Source of the DNA: Lathyrus oleraceus
Lineage: Eukaryota > Streptophyta > Magnoliopsida > Fabales > Fabaceae
Assembly: GCF_024323335.1 (NCBI RefSeq)
Contig: NC_066585.1
Span: 345,531,846 to 345,595,845 of the forward strand
Length of the DNA stretch: 64,000 nucleotides
Reading direction: 5' to 3'
Below the pieces are notes generated by a model that saw nothing but the letters and a program-made list of their open reading frames with translations, was not told the DNA's origin and made no database searches. Each line of letters begins with the position of its first letter. Position 1 is the first letter of the stretch. A program made the translations under genes and the position numbers. Shown here in pieces: positions 54,633 through 64,000 of this stretch.

Positions 54633-55862
54633 TTAGCCACGGTTTTGTCCCAATGCAGCGACAACTTCGTTCAGGTGATGAAACTGCTCAACGACTATAT
54701 CCATCAGGCCTAAGACATCAAAGCGTATGTTCTTTATCTCTTCTTTCACAATTGTGATGTCAGCTTGGAAACCATTCAGACGGGTGATGAGCATGGCATG
54801 ATTATCAGCATATGATGGAGGAACCGGTTCATCAATGCTATAATAGTTGGGAGGTGTTTCAGGGTCAGATTCTTCCATATGGATAGGGTCATTGATATAC
54901 TCATATTTAGGCGGGGTCTCGGGAGGCGAAGGTGGATCAATAGGGTGTTCATCTAAGTCATAAAGCCAGTTATTGCGGTTGTGAACACTCGTTTTCTCAT
55001 GGTTAGGCAAGGTAAATAGTCGAACCACTTCGTTATTGATTAGATAATCAAAGGTATCCGTCCCAATGTTTCCTATGATTCTGCGGTTAAAGCAAAATTC
55101 GATATCCATGGGTCGGATGTTTCCAAAAGGTACAAGCTCATAAAGTGGGCGTACAAGTCCGATGGCGTCTGCTATCATGGTTACTAGGCCACCTATTATT
55201 ATTGGGGTACGGTTGTTCTTAGCAAGGTGGACAAATCCTTCCATCATGAATGTCACGATATTCACATGTCGACCTTGATCGACACATAGCAAGATGAAGA
55301 GTTCATCGCGGGACACTATGGTGTTATTCTCTTCCTTAACAAATAAGGTGTGGGCTAGTATTTTATGAAAGTATCGGATAGCAGGGTTTTGGATCTTTTG
55401 TGAGTGCATCTCATTCGGGTTTGGGTTGGATTCTCCAGTTATGCTACCCCAAAAGTCATCTAGGTCGATGTCATCGATTAGGTCCTCCTGGTGGGTAGTA
55501 AAAACGAAAGGGCCACTAGGGAATCCTAGGAGGTCAGCAAGGTCTCGACGGCTATAGTTGAAGTCCATGCTAAACAACCTAAAGGATATCAACCCTTTTT
55601 TAAGTTCATAACCATGTTCGGGGTTGTATACAAGGGAGCTAAGGAATTCTAAGGTTAGTTCACGGTACGTGACAAACCGTCTCTTAATGGTTGCGTTCTC
55701 CCACCCAAGCTGGTTAAACATAAATAGGATGCTATCTCAGATGCCTAATTTATCCATGGTAGGTCCACCATAATATATGGTCAATGCCATATCTTTCCGA
55801 GCTAGATAATCATACCGCCTTCGTTGAACTCTGCCTCTGAAAACTATCTCTATTTGTTGCAT
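54633..55862 (-). pseudogene. A2 accessory ORF1a (Athila ORF1-like, one stop)
   Basis: The frame opens at ATG 55862 (MQQIEIVFRGRVQRRR) and runs to 54633, about 409 codons, with one TGA at 55737-55739; the part after the stop (from ATG 55721) is open for 362 codons. Central blocks RELTLEFLSSLVYNPEHG, FNYSRRDLADLLGFPSGP and NPAIRYFHKILAHTLF match ORF1b and the A1 remnant. A Pro-rich acidic stretch (HPIDPPSPPETPPKYEY) precedes a C-terminal coiled coil. Function unknown; no membrane segment. Confidence 0.8.
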
Positions 55863-56102
55863 GATGAAAGTAAATAACTAACTAGTTAGTAATATTCCTA
55901 TTTATCAGTATTCAATAAGTCCAAGTTAGTTACTAGAAGTAACAAGAATGACTGCAAAGAATCAAGAAGAGGGGAGCAAAAAATAAAGAAGAAAATCAAA
56001 GAAGGAAAATAGTTTGTAACAAAGATAACAAAAAAAAAGTGGGTTGTCTCCCACTAAGCACTTTGTTTAATGTCGTAAGTTCGACAGTAGTGTCGCGTTG
56101 TA
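55863..56102 (-). other. A2 spacer between integrase and ORF1a
   Basis: Noncoding; the GCACTTTGTTTAATGTCGTAA segment is shared with A1. Confidence 0.55.
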
Positions 56103-57941
56103 CTAGGTTTGGGGTTGAGCGGGCAGCTCTATGAGTCTGAGACTGTTCGAATAGTCTCTATTTTCAATATTATGATAATGCTTTAGTCGCTGCCCGTTTA
56201 CTATAAAAGGGTCACTATTCCTACCTTTTATTTCTATCGCACCACTATTAAGGACTTTGGTGATCTCGAAAGGGCTGGACCACCTAGATTTGAGTTTTCC
56301 TGGAAAAAGTTTAAGTCTTGAATTTAATAGTAGCACTACGTCGCCGACTTTAAACTCCTTCCTAGGAATGTGTTTGTCATGCCATCTTTTGGTTCGCTCT
56401 TTGTAGATCCTGGCATTTTCGTAAGCGTCCAATCTCAGCTCTTCTAGTTCGTGGATGTCCAGAAACCGTTTCTCGCCTGCGGAAGTGTAGTTTATATTTA
56501 GGGTCTTAATTTCCCAATATGCTTTATGTTCCAATTCTACAGGGAGGTGACATGATTTACCATAAACTAGTTTGAAGGGTGTGGTTCCTATCGGGGTTTT
56601 GTATGTCGTCCTGTAGGCCCACAAAGCTTCGTTTAGTTTGCATGACCAGTCTTTTCTGGATATTCCTACGGTCTTCTCAAGAATTTGTTTTATTTCTCGA
56701 TTCGAGACTTCGACTTGCCCGCTAGTTTGTGGATGATACGGTGTTGCTACGCGGTGTCGGACTCCATACTTCAGAAGAAGTTTTCCAAATATATTCGATA
56801 TGAAGTGGGAGCCACTGTCACTAACTACTAGTTTTGGCACACCGAATCTGGGAAAGATAATGTTCTTGAATAACTTGATCACTACTCGTGTGTCATTTGT
56901 TGAAGAAGCTACAACTTCGATCCATTTTGAAACATAGTCGACAGCAACGAGTATGTACTTATTACCAAAAGAAGCTGGGAATGGTCCCATGAAGTCAATC
57001 CCCCATACATCAAAGACTTTCACTTCTAAGATTCCCGTTTGTGGCATTTCATCGCGTCTTGAGATGTTGTCAGTGCGTTGGCACCGGTCGCATTTTATAA
57101 CCGTGTTATGGACGTCTTTCCATAGAGTAGGCCAAAAGAGGCCTGATTGCAGGATCTTAGTGCAGGTCTTTGAGGTACTTGCATGCCCTCCATAGGGAGC
57201 GGAATGGCAATGAGAGATTATATCATCTATTTCGTCCTCCGGAACACATCGACGGAATTTACCGTCGGTACCTCTTTTGAAAAGTAGAGGTTCATCCCAG
57301 TAGTACAGTTTTAGATCGTGAAAGAACTTCTTCTTTTGTTGGTAAGATAGGTCCGATGGAAGTACTCCTACAGCTAGGTAGTTGACAAAATCAGCATACC
57401 ATGGCAGAGTTGCATTCGCATGTATTTCTTCCATGGATTCTTCTATTTCTATATCGTTTAATGTTACTTCAGACATATCGCTTTCCATTTGGGCTATGAG
57501 TCGTTCGTAAGGGAAATCATCATTAATTGGGATTTGCTCAGGTTTGTTCCCTTCGATTCGTGATAAGTGGTCTACTACTACGTTTTCAGTACCTTTCTTA
57601 TCTTTTATCTCTAAATCAAATTCTTGTAAGAGCAAGATCCATCTTAAAAGTCTTGGTTTGGCATCCTTCTTACTTAGCAAATATCTAATAGCGGCATGGT
57701 CGGTATAGATGATAATTTTCGCTCCTACTAGGTAGGAACGGAATTTATCCAAAGCGAACACGATGGCTAGAAGTTCTTTTTCAGTGGTGGCGTAGTTCAT
57801 TTGGGTTGGATCTAGCGTTCTACTTGCATAGTAAATAGCATAAAGCTTTTTATCCTTCCTTTGTCCTAGTACTGCGCTTACTGCGTAATCACTCGCATAA
57901 CACATGATTTCAAAAGGTAATCTCCAGTCAGGTGGTTGCAT
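56103..57941 (-). pseudogene. pol: A2 RNase H and integrase (3' part of broken pol)
   Basis: An open 612-codon stretch, in another frame from the upstream RT because of a small indel near 57990. RNase [20 protein letters not shown] (catalytic Asp position after Cys reads Tyr), [29 protein letters not shown]. Integrase: HHCC finger ([20 protein letters not shown] ... CDRCQRT), D, D, E in [19 protein letters not shown] and [10 protein letters not shown]-terminal [12 protein letters not shown] and [13 protein letters not shown] are typical. It lacks a start of its own and would be made only as part of the polyprotein. Confidence 0.9.
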
Positions 57942-57984
57942 TATGGGTGCGGTGATTAAGGATGTTTTTAGTTGGTTGAACGCT

Positions 57985-59161
57985 GTTAAGCATTTTCATC
58001 AAATATGAAATCAGCGTCTTTCATTAATAATCTTGTAAGTGGCTTGGTTATTTTCGAGAAATCTTTAATGAAACGTCGGTAGAAACGGGCGTGTCCTAGA
58101 AAGCTTCGTATTTCTCGTACGGTTTTCGGAGGTTGAAGGTTCTCTATGATTTCGATCTTAGCTTTGTCTACTTCAATTCCTATGTCAGATACCACGTGAC
58201 CTAACACAATTCCTTGTTGAACCATGAAATGGCATTTCTCCCAGTTTAAAATGAGGTTTACTTTCACGCATCTTTCGAGTACCATTTCAAGGTTTGATAG
58301 ACATCCTTCAAAACTCTACCCACAAACAGAAAAATCATCCATGAAGACTTCCATGATCTCGTCTATAAAATCAGCGAAGATTGCCATCATGCATCTTTGA
58401 AATGTTGCGGGAGCGTTACATAAGCCAAATGGCATTCGTCGGTAGGCGAATGTACCATAAGGGCATGTGAAGGTAGTCTTTTCTTGGTCATCAGGATGGA
58501 TTGGGATTTGAAAGACTCCTGAATATCCGTCTAGATAGCAGAAGTGAGAATGCTTAGCCAATGGTTCAAGCATTTGACCAATGAAAGGTAGAGGGAAATG
58601 ATCTTTCCGAGTGGCTTTGTTTAGTTTTCTATAGTCAATGCACATTCTACTTCCGGTCATAACTCTTTGTGCTATGGACTCGCCCTTCTCGTTCTTAACA
58701 ACTGTAACACCCCCTTTCTTGGGTACTACATGAACGGGGCTAACCCATTGACTATCGGAGATCGGGTATATGATTCCAGCATCTAGAAGTTTCTTTACTT
58801 CATCCTTGACTACGGTACTTAGGATTTGGTTGATCCTTCTCTAGTGTTCTCTGGAGGTTTTACAATCTTCCTCCAGCATAATGCGATGCATACAGATAGA
58901 AGGACTTATTCCTTTTAGATCGGCGATGTTATATCCTAACATTGTTGGGTATTTTCTTAGGACATCTAGTAATTTCTCAGTTTCCATCTGTCCCAAGTCA
59001 GCGTTGACTATCACTGGTCTTTTTAGTTCAGTGTCTAGGAATTCGTATCTTAGGTTCTTTGGTAGTGCTTTTAATTCCAAGTCAGGTTTCTTTGGGCATG
59101 ACATGTGGTTGGGTGTAAGCGCTAAGCATTCGCTTAGACTTTCGTTTTTGTATGGTTCATG
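57985..59161 (-). pseudogene. rt: A2 reverse transcriptase (stops and frameshift)
   Basis: Same frame as gag-protease, but separated by TGA 59162-59164, then interrupted by TAG 58841-58843 and TAG 58316-58318, and ended by a frameshift near 57990. RT motifs are otherwise clear: MCIDYRKLNKATRKDHFPLP, FGLCNAPATFQRCM, active site FMDDFSV (intact), FLGHARFYRRFIKDFSK. Inactive as it stands. Confidence 0.9.
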
Positions 59162-61426
59162 TCAATTATTGTCTTCAAAGATTGGAGGGATTTGGATTTT
59201 CATTATATCAGAATATGTGGTTTCTTGCATCTCCATCTCTCTCACGCACTCGTCTATGACATCAAGCAGATAGTAGGTGTCGTCTATAGCTGGAACTTGT
59301 AAGAATTGAGTCAAGATGAATTCAACCTTTTCCTCTCCAACTTTGAATGTCAGCTTACCTCTCTTTACGTCTATTATGGCTCCGGCGGTAGCCAAGAATG
59401 GCCTTCCTAGTATGATAGGTGTATTGGCATCTTCTTTGATGTCCATGATTATGAAGTCCGTAGGAACGTAACATTGTCCTACACGTACTGGGACATTCTC
59501 TAGTATACCGACAGGATATTTGATTGAGCGGTCAACTAATTGAACAGACATCTTGGTCGGTCTTAATTCTCCCATACTGAGCCTTTTACAAATGGTTAAG
59601 GGTATTACACTAATGTTGGCTCCTAGATCGCATAGAGCTTTGTCTATGACGAATTTTCCAATGACACAGGGTATGGAGAAACTACCCGGGTCTTTTAGTT
59701 TGGGAGGCATGTTATTCTGGACTATGGCACTACACTCTGTAGTAAGTGTAATTGTTTCGTCATCCTCAATCTTTTTCTTATTGGATAGGATTTCCTTAAG
59801 AAATTTGGCATATGAGGGCATTTGTGTGATGGCTTCTGTGAAGGGTATCGTAATGTTTAGTTGCTTCAGAAGTTCAACAAATTTCCTAAATTGACTCGCA
59901 GTTTTAGAACTTTTAAGTCTTTGAGGATACAGAATGGGTGGTTTATAAGGGGGTGGAGGCACATAAGGTTTCTCTTTCTCTTCGGCCTCTTGGGTATTAT
60001 CTTCTGTTTCCTTTGGTTCAGTCACCTGCTCAGTTGAGGTTTTATCTGGTTTTTGGTACATGGCAGGGTTTTGGAGTCTTGGATCTACGGGTCCGTCTAC
60101 TTCTTTTCCACTCCTCAGTATAACGGCATTTGCATGTCCCTTTGGATTAGGTTGCGGTTGTCCAGGAAATGTTCCAACTGGAGAGGCTGTAGATGCCTGA
60201 TGTTGAGCCACTTGTGAAATCTGTGTTTCAAGCATTTTATTGTGGGTGGCTAAGGCGTCTACTTTGTTTGCTAGTTGTTTAAGTTGCTCACTAGTATGTA
60301 TGTTTTGGTTCAAGAAGTCTTTGTTTGTCTGAGCTTGGGTAGATATGAAGCTCTCCATCATTAATTCGAGATTTGACTTCCTAGGCATGTTAGGAACATT
60401 ATTAGTTGGCTTTTGATATCCAGGCGGAACAGCTGGTGCTTGGCCAGGTGCATACAGGGCATTGTTATTCTTATACGAGAAATTAGGATGGTTTTTCCAA
60501 CCTGGGTTGTAGGTATTCGAATAGGGATTTCCTTGTGTGTAATTCACTTGATCGGCTGGGACTCCTGCTAATATTTGACATTCTTGTGCAGTGTGTCCAG
60601 GGTTTCCACATAACTCACAGTTTGGAGTTACAGCAGCCACGGTGGTTGCGGGTGGTATGGTCAAGTTATCTAATTTTTGAACAAGGGCATCTACCTTTGC
60701 ATGAACATGGTCAAGGCTACTGATTTCGTACATTCCACCCTTAGTTTGGAACTTTTCCACTGGAGTTCTTTCACCTCCCCATTGGCAATGGTTTTGGGCC
60801 ATGTTTTTAATGAGTTGATAGGCTTCGTTGTATGGCTTATCCATAAGTGCACCACCCGCGGCAGGGTCTACTGTAAGTCTTGTGTTATACAGAAGCCCAT
60901 TGTAAAATGTGTGAATGATCACCCAGTCTTTGAGATCGTGATGTGGACATATCCTCATCATGTTCTTGTATCTCTCCCGCGCTTCGTAGAGAGATTCCAC
61001 ATCTTTTTTCCTGAATCCATTGATTTGAGCTCTCAGCATAGCAGTTTTGCTTGGCGGAAAATATCGGGATAAGAAAATATTCTTCAGTTCTTCCCATGTT
61101 GTAACGGAGTTGGAGGGCAAGGATTGCAACCAAGCCCAAGCTCTGTCTCTTAGTGAGAAAGGAAAGAGGCGCGGTCTTATCGGATCTTGAGATACACCAT
61201 TCGCCTTTACAGTATCTGCGTACTGCACAAACTTGGTCAGGTGTTCATTAGGATCGTCCATAGGATTTCCAGCAAATTGATGTTGTTGGACGACTGATAA
61301 TAGTGGGGGTTTCAGCTCGAAATTGTTTCGACTTATAGCGGTGGCAACAATTATGTTGTGAGGTTCTTGTTGGGACGGGGTAGCGTAGAATTTAAGAGGA
61401 CGATTATGTGGTCCTTCTTCAGCCAT
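59162..61426 (-). CDS. gag-pro: A2 gag-protease
   Basis: An open 754-codon frame from ATG 61426. Gag core about residues 50-200 (LRDRAWAWLQSLPSNSVTTWEE, then FYNGLLYNTRLTVDPAAGG), zinc knuckle CELCGNPGHTAQEC near 275, Pro-rich linker near 470-500, protease about 585-700 with active site CDLGANISV and ILGRPFLATAGAIIDV. It ends at TGA 59162-59164, in frame with RT beyond, so the stop truncates the original polyprotein. It could still make Gag plus protease. Confidence 0.9.
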   Translation of the reverse strand: MAEEGPHNRPLKFYATPSQQEPHNIIVATAISRNNFELKPPLLSVVQQHQFAGNPMDDPNEHLTKFVQYADTVKANGVSQDPIRPRLFPFSLRDRAWAWLQSLPSNSVTTWEELKNIFLSRYFPPSKTAMLRAQINGFRKKDVESLYEARERYKNMMRICPHHDLKDWVIIHTFYNGLLYNTRLTVDPAAGGALMDKPYNEAYQLIKNMAQNHCQWGGERTPVEKFQTKGGMYEISSLDHVHAKVDALVQKLDNLTIPPATTVAAVTPNCELCGNPGHTAQECQILAGVPADQVNYTQGNPYSNTYNPGWKNHPNFSYKNNNALYAPGQAPAVPPGYQKPTNNVPNMPRKSNLELMMESFISTQAQTNKDFLNQNIHTSEQLKQLANKVDALATHNKMLETQISQVAQHQASTASPVGTFPGQPQPNPKGHANAVILRSGKEVDGPVDPRLQNPAMYQKPDKTSTEQVTEPKETEDNTQEAEEKEKPYVPPPPYKPPILYPQRLKSSKTASQFRKFVELLKQLNITIPFTEAITQMPSYAKFLKEILSNKKKIEDDETITLTTECSAIVQNNMPPKLKDPGSFSIPCVIGKFVIDKALCDLGANISVIPLTICKRLSMGELRPTKMSVQLVDRSIKYPVGILENVPVRVGQCYVPTDFIIMDIKEDANTPIILGRPFLATAGAIIDVKRGKLTFKVGEEKVEFILTQFLQVPAIDDTYYLLDVIDECVREMEMQETTYSDIMKIQIPPIFEDNN

Positions 61427-61673
61427 GGTTGGTTTTTCTTCTGGTTTAGGAGGAGAGAAGATATCGAGAATATCGTACTTTTGTTGATATTCGTGTATTC
61501 GTCATCTCACGTATAGGAAACGCTCTAATTCAAGAACTGGTGGTGCTAAGTTATCGCCTTGTGAGCGAGTACTTGGCATACAATCAGGGAAAGAAGGGAG
61601 AGAAGATTAGTTTTTGTTTTTACCTTAGTCTATACCGTGCAACGAAAGAATTACATTATTCGACTAAAACAGG
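61427..61673 (-). other. A2 5' leader
   Basis: About 250 bp between PBS and gag ATG, noncoding; nothing distinctive. Confidence 0.6.
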
Positions 61674-61691
61674 TCCCGGGCAACGGCGCCA
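61674..61691 (-). other. A2 primer binding site (tRNA-Asp)
   Basis: Minus strand TGGCGCCGTTGCCCGGGA, one base off the tRNA-Asp complement, six bases from the LTR end. The Asp primer is characteristic of Athila. Confidence 0.92.
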
Positions 61692-61697
61692 AAAACT

Positions 61698-63299
61698 TGA
61701 TGCTTCATCTGACTATATATAAAATATAGTCTATCGGGTACTTGACTGCAAGTGCACAGTCTAGTCGCTTTAGTTTTAAAAGATATCGATCCCATAGGGA
61801 CCTGTGGTCAAACTAGTGTTACTAACGTCACTATGTTTAGCTAAGAGAATGATTAGTAGAAGTTCGGGGGCAAAATAGTAAATCTAAGGGAAATGTAGTT
61901 TTAAGAAATAATTGATGGAAGGAATCAGTATGCAGCGCATTAATTGTCAGGGGTTCGATAAGTCACCGGTGAATAGTTTAAATGCCAAATATCTCTCAGT
62001 AGAAAATATTTATTTAAAAAGCTTTATCTCACACTCTCGTGGTTGTTGATTCGGCCTATAGCTTTAAGTCAGAATGTACGCTCTCGCTGTCCCATTTGAA
62101 GTTAAAATTACTTTTCGAAAATGAATAAGTTCTACTTGCTTTTAAAGTGCTCTCGCTGTTTTTAAACTCAATGCCTAATTTTTACTATCCAGCTCGAGCC
62201 TCACGCTTTCGCGATTGTTGGTTCTCACCTTAGTTAATTTCCCACTCTCGTGGCAAAACCGTATTAAATAGCTTTTCACGCTTTTGTGATAAAGTTAATT
62301 AAATTTAAATTAAAAACTTCAGCCTAAAAGATTGTTTGAGAAAAAGGGTTTTCACCGATTATTATTAAATCCCATCAAATTGAATTGCTACATACCGATA
62401 CCGGTAATTTAGCCGGACATGTTAAATAAGGCAAACACAGAGGATAAACAGATCAACATTGCGGAAAACATAATTATAATAACAATTGGGAAATAATAAT
62501 AATAATTCAATAAAAACCTGGCAATCAAAGTAACAGAGTATAACGAATCTCGGAGTACTTGAGCAATCCTCCACAAGTCGGTAGGCTTCTGCTTCTTCAA
62601 TACAAATTGCATACTAAAAATTAAATAAAGTGTAGTAGTTCCCCAGTGTAGGAAACTGCTACTACGGCTAACTGGAAAATGGAAAGGAAAAGGGAAAAAG
62701 GAAATTTTAAAGAGAATGGCGAATGAATTAAGGCAACGGAAACAAAGTTGCTGAAAAGAAAATAAACTAAAAAGCTAGAAAGCTGTAAAAATAAATTGCA
62801 GGGCGTAAGTGTAAATGTAGGCGTCTCCAGTTTTTCCCATTTTGGTCCTTTATATAGTGCTCCTTTAGGTCTTGGTGGTTGAGAATTTTAAGGAAGACTT
62901 GGTTTGAATGAGGAATCTGTGGGAGTCAGGTTGTTGGAAGGAATTTAGGAACGTTTGGGTGCCTATGATTGACTGTTTCAAAGCGCATATTTTGGCCGCG
63001 TGATGTTCGTCATGGGCCTGTGACGGTCGTCACAGGCTGGGTCGTGACGAGCGTCATGAATCTGTGACGGTCGTCACATCAACAAATTCTGCATATCCTG
63101 TTTTCTGCTTTTTCCTGTGCTTTCTCATATGTTTCTTCTTCTTTTTCTTCCTTTTCTTTATTTTTCTCATTAATGCATGGAGATTTAAATGCCTGCAAAA
63201 ACAACACGAATACTTGCACAATAATTGGGATATTAATTAAAATGGTATGATCTTTGAGTGTAAATCAAGGCAAATATCTAATGTGTTTTCGCGTTATCA
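61698..63299 (-). repeat. A2 5' LTR (1602 bp)
   Basis: Same length as the 3' LTR; TATA 62850-62856 and palindromes 63001-63078, where CCTGTGACGGTCGTCACAGG and GTGACGGTCGTCAC are perfect while the first unit has decayed (TGATGTTCGTCA). Confidence 0.95.
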
Positions 63300-63304
63300 G
63301 TACG
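63300..63304. repeat. target-site duplication GTACG of A2 (right copy)
   Basis: Matches 50104-50108. Confidence 0.95.
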
Positions 63305-63660
63305 TAGGCACAAGACCAAAGGTCTTGTCAAGCACAAAAAATATAATTAATCAATTCTTTTCTCATCCCCCCAATCTATTTGTTTGTAAACATCACTTTG
63401 TACAAAAAACATATGCATACAAAAAGGGCTCCCTAGGAGTACCTAGGACACTTCGGGTGCTAACACCTTCCCTCTGTGTAACCAACCCCCTTACCTATGA
63501 TCTCTGATTTTTATTAGTTTTTATTTGAAAACTTCTTAATATTTGGGTTTTGTTTGCGTTTTTTCCCTTTTCCCTTGGAAACAATAAAATCGCAGTGGCA
63601 ACTCTTGTTAATTGATCTCTAGCTTGTCAATAGCTTGATGATCATGAATTTCCCGCTACA
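63305..63660 (+). repeat. Ogre-like 3' LTR, last part
   Basis: Completes the LTR begun at 45800, ending CCCGCTACA at 63660. Contains AATAAA followed by TGGCAACTCT (63596-63605), 55 bp from the end. No PBS follows, confirming a 3' LTR. Confidence 0.88.
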
Positions 63661-63679
63661 CTCATAAGACTCACTTTCT

Positions 63680-63766
<87 letters not shown>

Positions 63767-64000
63767 TCTGGTATCAGATATGAGATGTCGAAGGTAATGT
63801 TACGACACTGATATCTGAGTAATGCAAACAGAATAAAGATAGAGAATAGTAATGCAAGATACCCAAGCAATTGTTAACCCAGTTCGGTCCAACTCACCTA
63901 CATCTGGGGGCTACCAAGCCAGGAAGGAAATCCAGTAAAATAGAATCAGCTCAAAGACTCTCCGTACACTTCAACAAGTTACAGTCTTTCTCACCTAATC
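63661..64000. other. flank of the Ogre-like element; (TA)n and unassigned repeat-like DNA
   Basis: (TA)n of about 38 units at 63685-63761, then sequence with AACCCAGTTCGGTCCAACTC and CTACATCTGGGGGCTACCAAG, phrases I associate with a dispersed legume retroelement but cannot place. No ORF beyond the (TA)n artefact. Confidence 0.6.

Larger units (their letters stand above)
50109..63299 (-). mobile_element. complete Athila element A2, 13.2 kb
   Basis: Two 1602-bp LTRs, Asp PBS, gag-pro-RT-RH-INT, then two accessory ORFs before the 3' LTR, with a 5-bp TSD. Asp primer, gag/protease sequence and extra ORFs downstream of integrase mark the Athila lineage of Ty3/gypsy. LTRs differ at about 32 sites in the first 1000 bp by eye (about 3%). 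The polyprotein has three in-frame stops and one frameshift and ORF1a has one stop, so it is non-autonomous now. Confidence 0.95.

Noticed and set aside
52812..55862. Envelope gene in Athila A2
   Set aside because: Neither accessory ORF shows a signal peptide or transmembrane segment; described as Athila ORF1-like proteins of unknown role.
63619..63870. 83-codon ORF with alternating Ile/Tyr
   Set aside because: Artefact of the (TA)n run.

Overview
The window is wholly repetitive plant nuclear DNA: a nest of Ty3/gypsy LTR retrotransposons with no host gene that I can support. Very large Ogre/Tat elements (tRNA-Arg primer sites, an extra ORF upstream of gag, two RNase H domains, a spliceable intron between protease and reverse transcriptase) together with Athila and Tekay elements suggest a large-genome legume of the pea/vetch group (Pisum, Vicia, Lathyrus, Lens). 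That assignment is inference from element types, not from a host gene.

Layout, left to right. (1) 1-29793: the 5' leader (1-741) and 5' LTR (742-29793) of a minus-strand Ogre-like element whose body lies off the left edge. This LTR is broken by a 2.1-kb solo LTR (943-3037, TSD GTTAG), by a 611-bp internal duplication around a 486-bp chimeric filler (4917-5402, carrying a piece of another Ogre gag), and by a complete 21.1-kb plus-strand Ogre (5631-26763, TSD AGTAT). (2) 29794-45350: an old, decayed minus-strand Athila-like element (A1), truncated at both ends. A nearly pristine 8.6-kb Tekay chromovirus (31151-39748, TSD ATATG) sits in its integrase. (3) 45351-63660: the 3' UTR and 3' LTR of a plus-strand Ogre-like element of the same family as the left LTR, split by a complete 13.2-kb minus-strand Athila (A2, 50109-63299, TSD GTACG). 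(4) 63661-64000: flanking repeat-like DNA with a long (TA)n run.

Order of events. Tekay LTRs differ at only three positions in 2031 bp by eye, so it is the youngest, and its 1456-residue polyprotein is uninterrupted. The Ogre and A2 LTR pairs differ by roughly 3% by eye. Both have acquired stops or frameshifts, and the Ogre reverse transcriptase has lost an active-site Asp (YVDY). A1 is much older.

The most interesting content is outside the ORFs. The Ogre noncoding RNA is packed with tandem stem-loops in which the loop is conserved and the stem changes in a compensatory way. There are three leader repeats of two hairpins each, an LTR hairpin with loop core GTAGAGCTC, four two-tier hairpins just after the integrase stop, and about 27 hairpins with a CAAGAG loop in the 3' UTR. 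Separately, four LTR families each carry a cluster of different GC-rich CpG palindromes in AT-rich sequence. The Arg-primed LTRs contain a PBS-like TGGCGACTCT about 55 bp inside their 3' end. Athila A2 carries two paralogous accessory ORFs, the second preceded by a palindrome-plus-TATA block resembling its LTR promoter.
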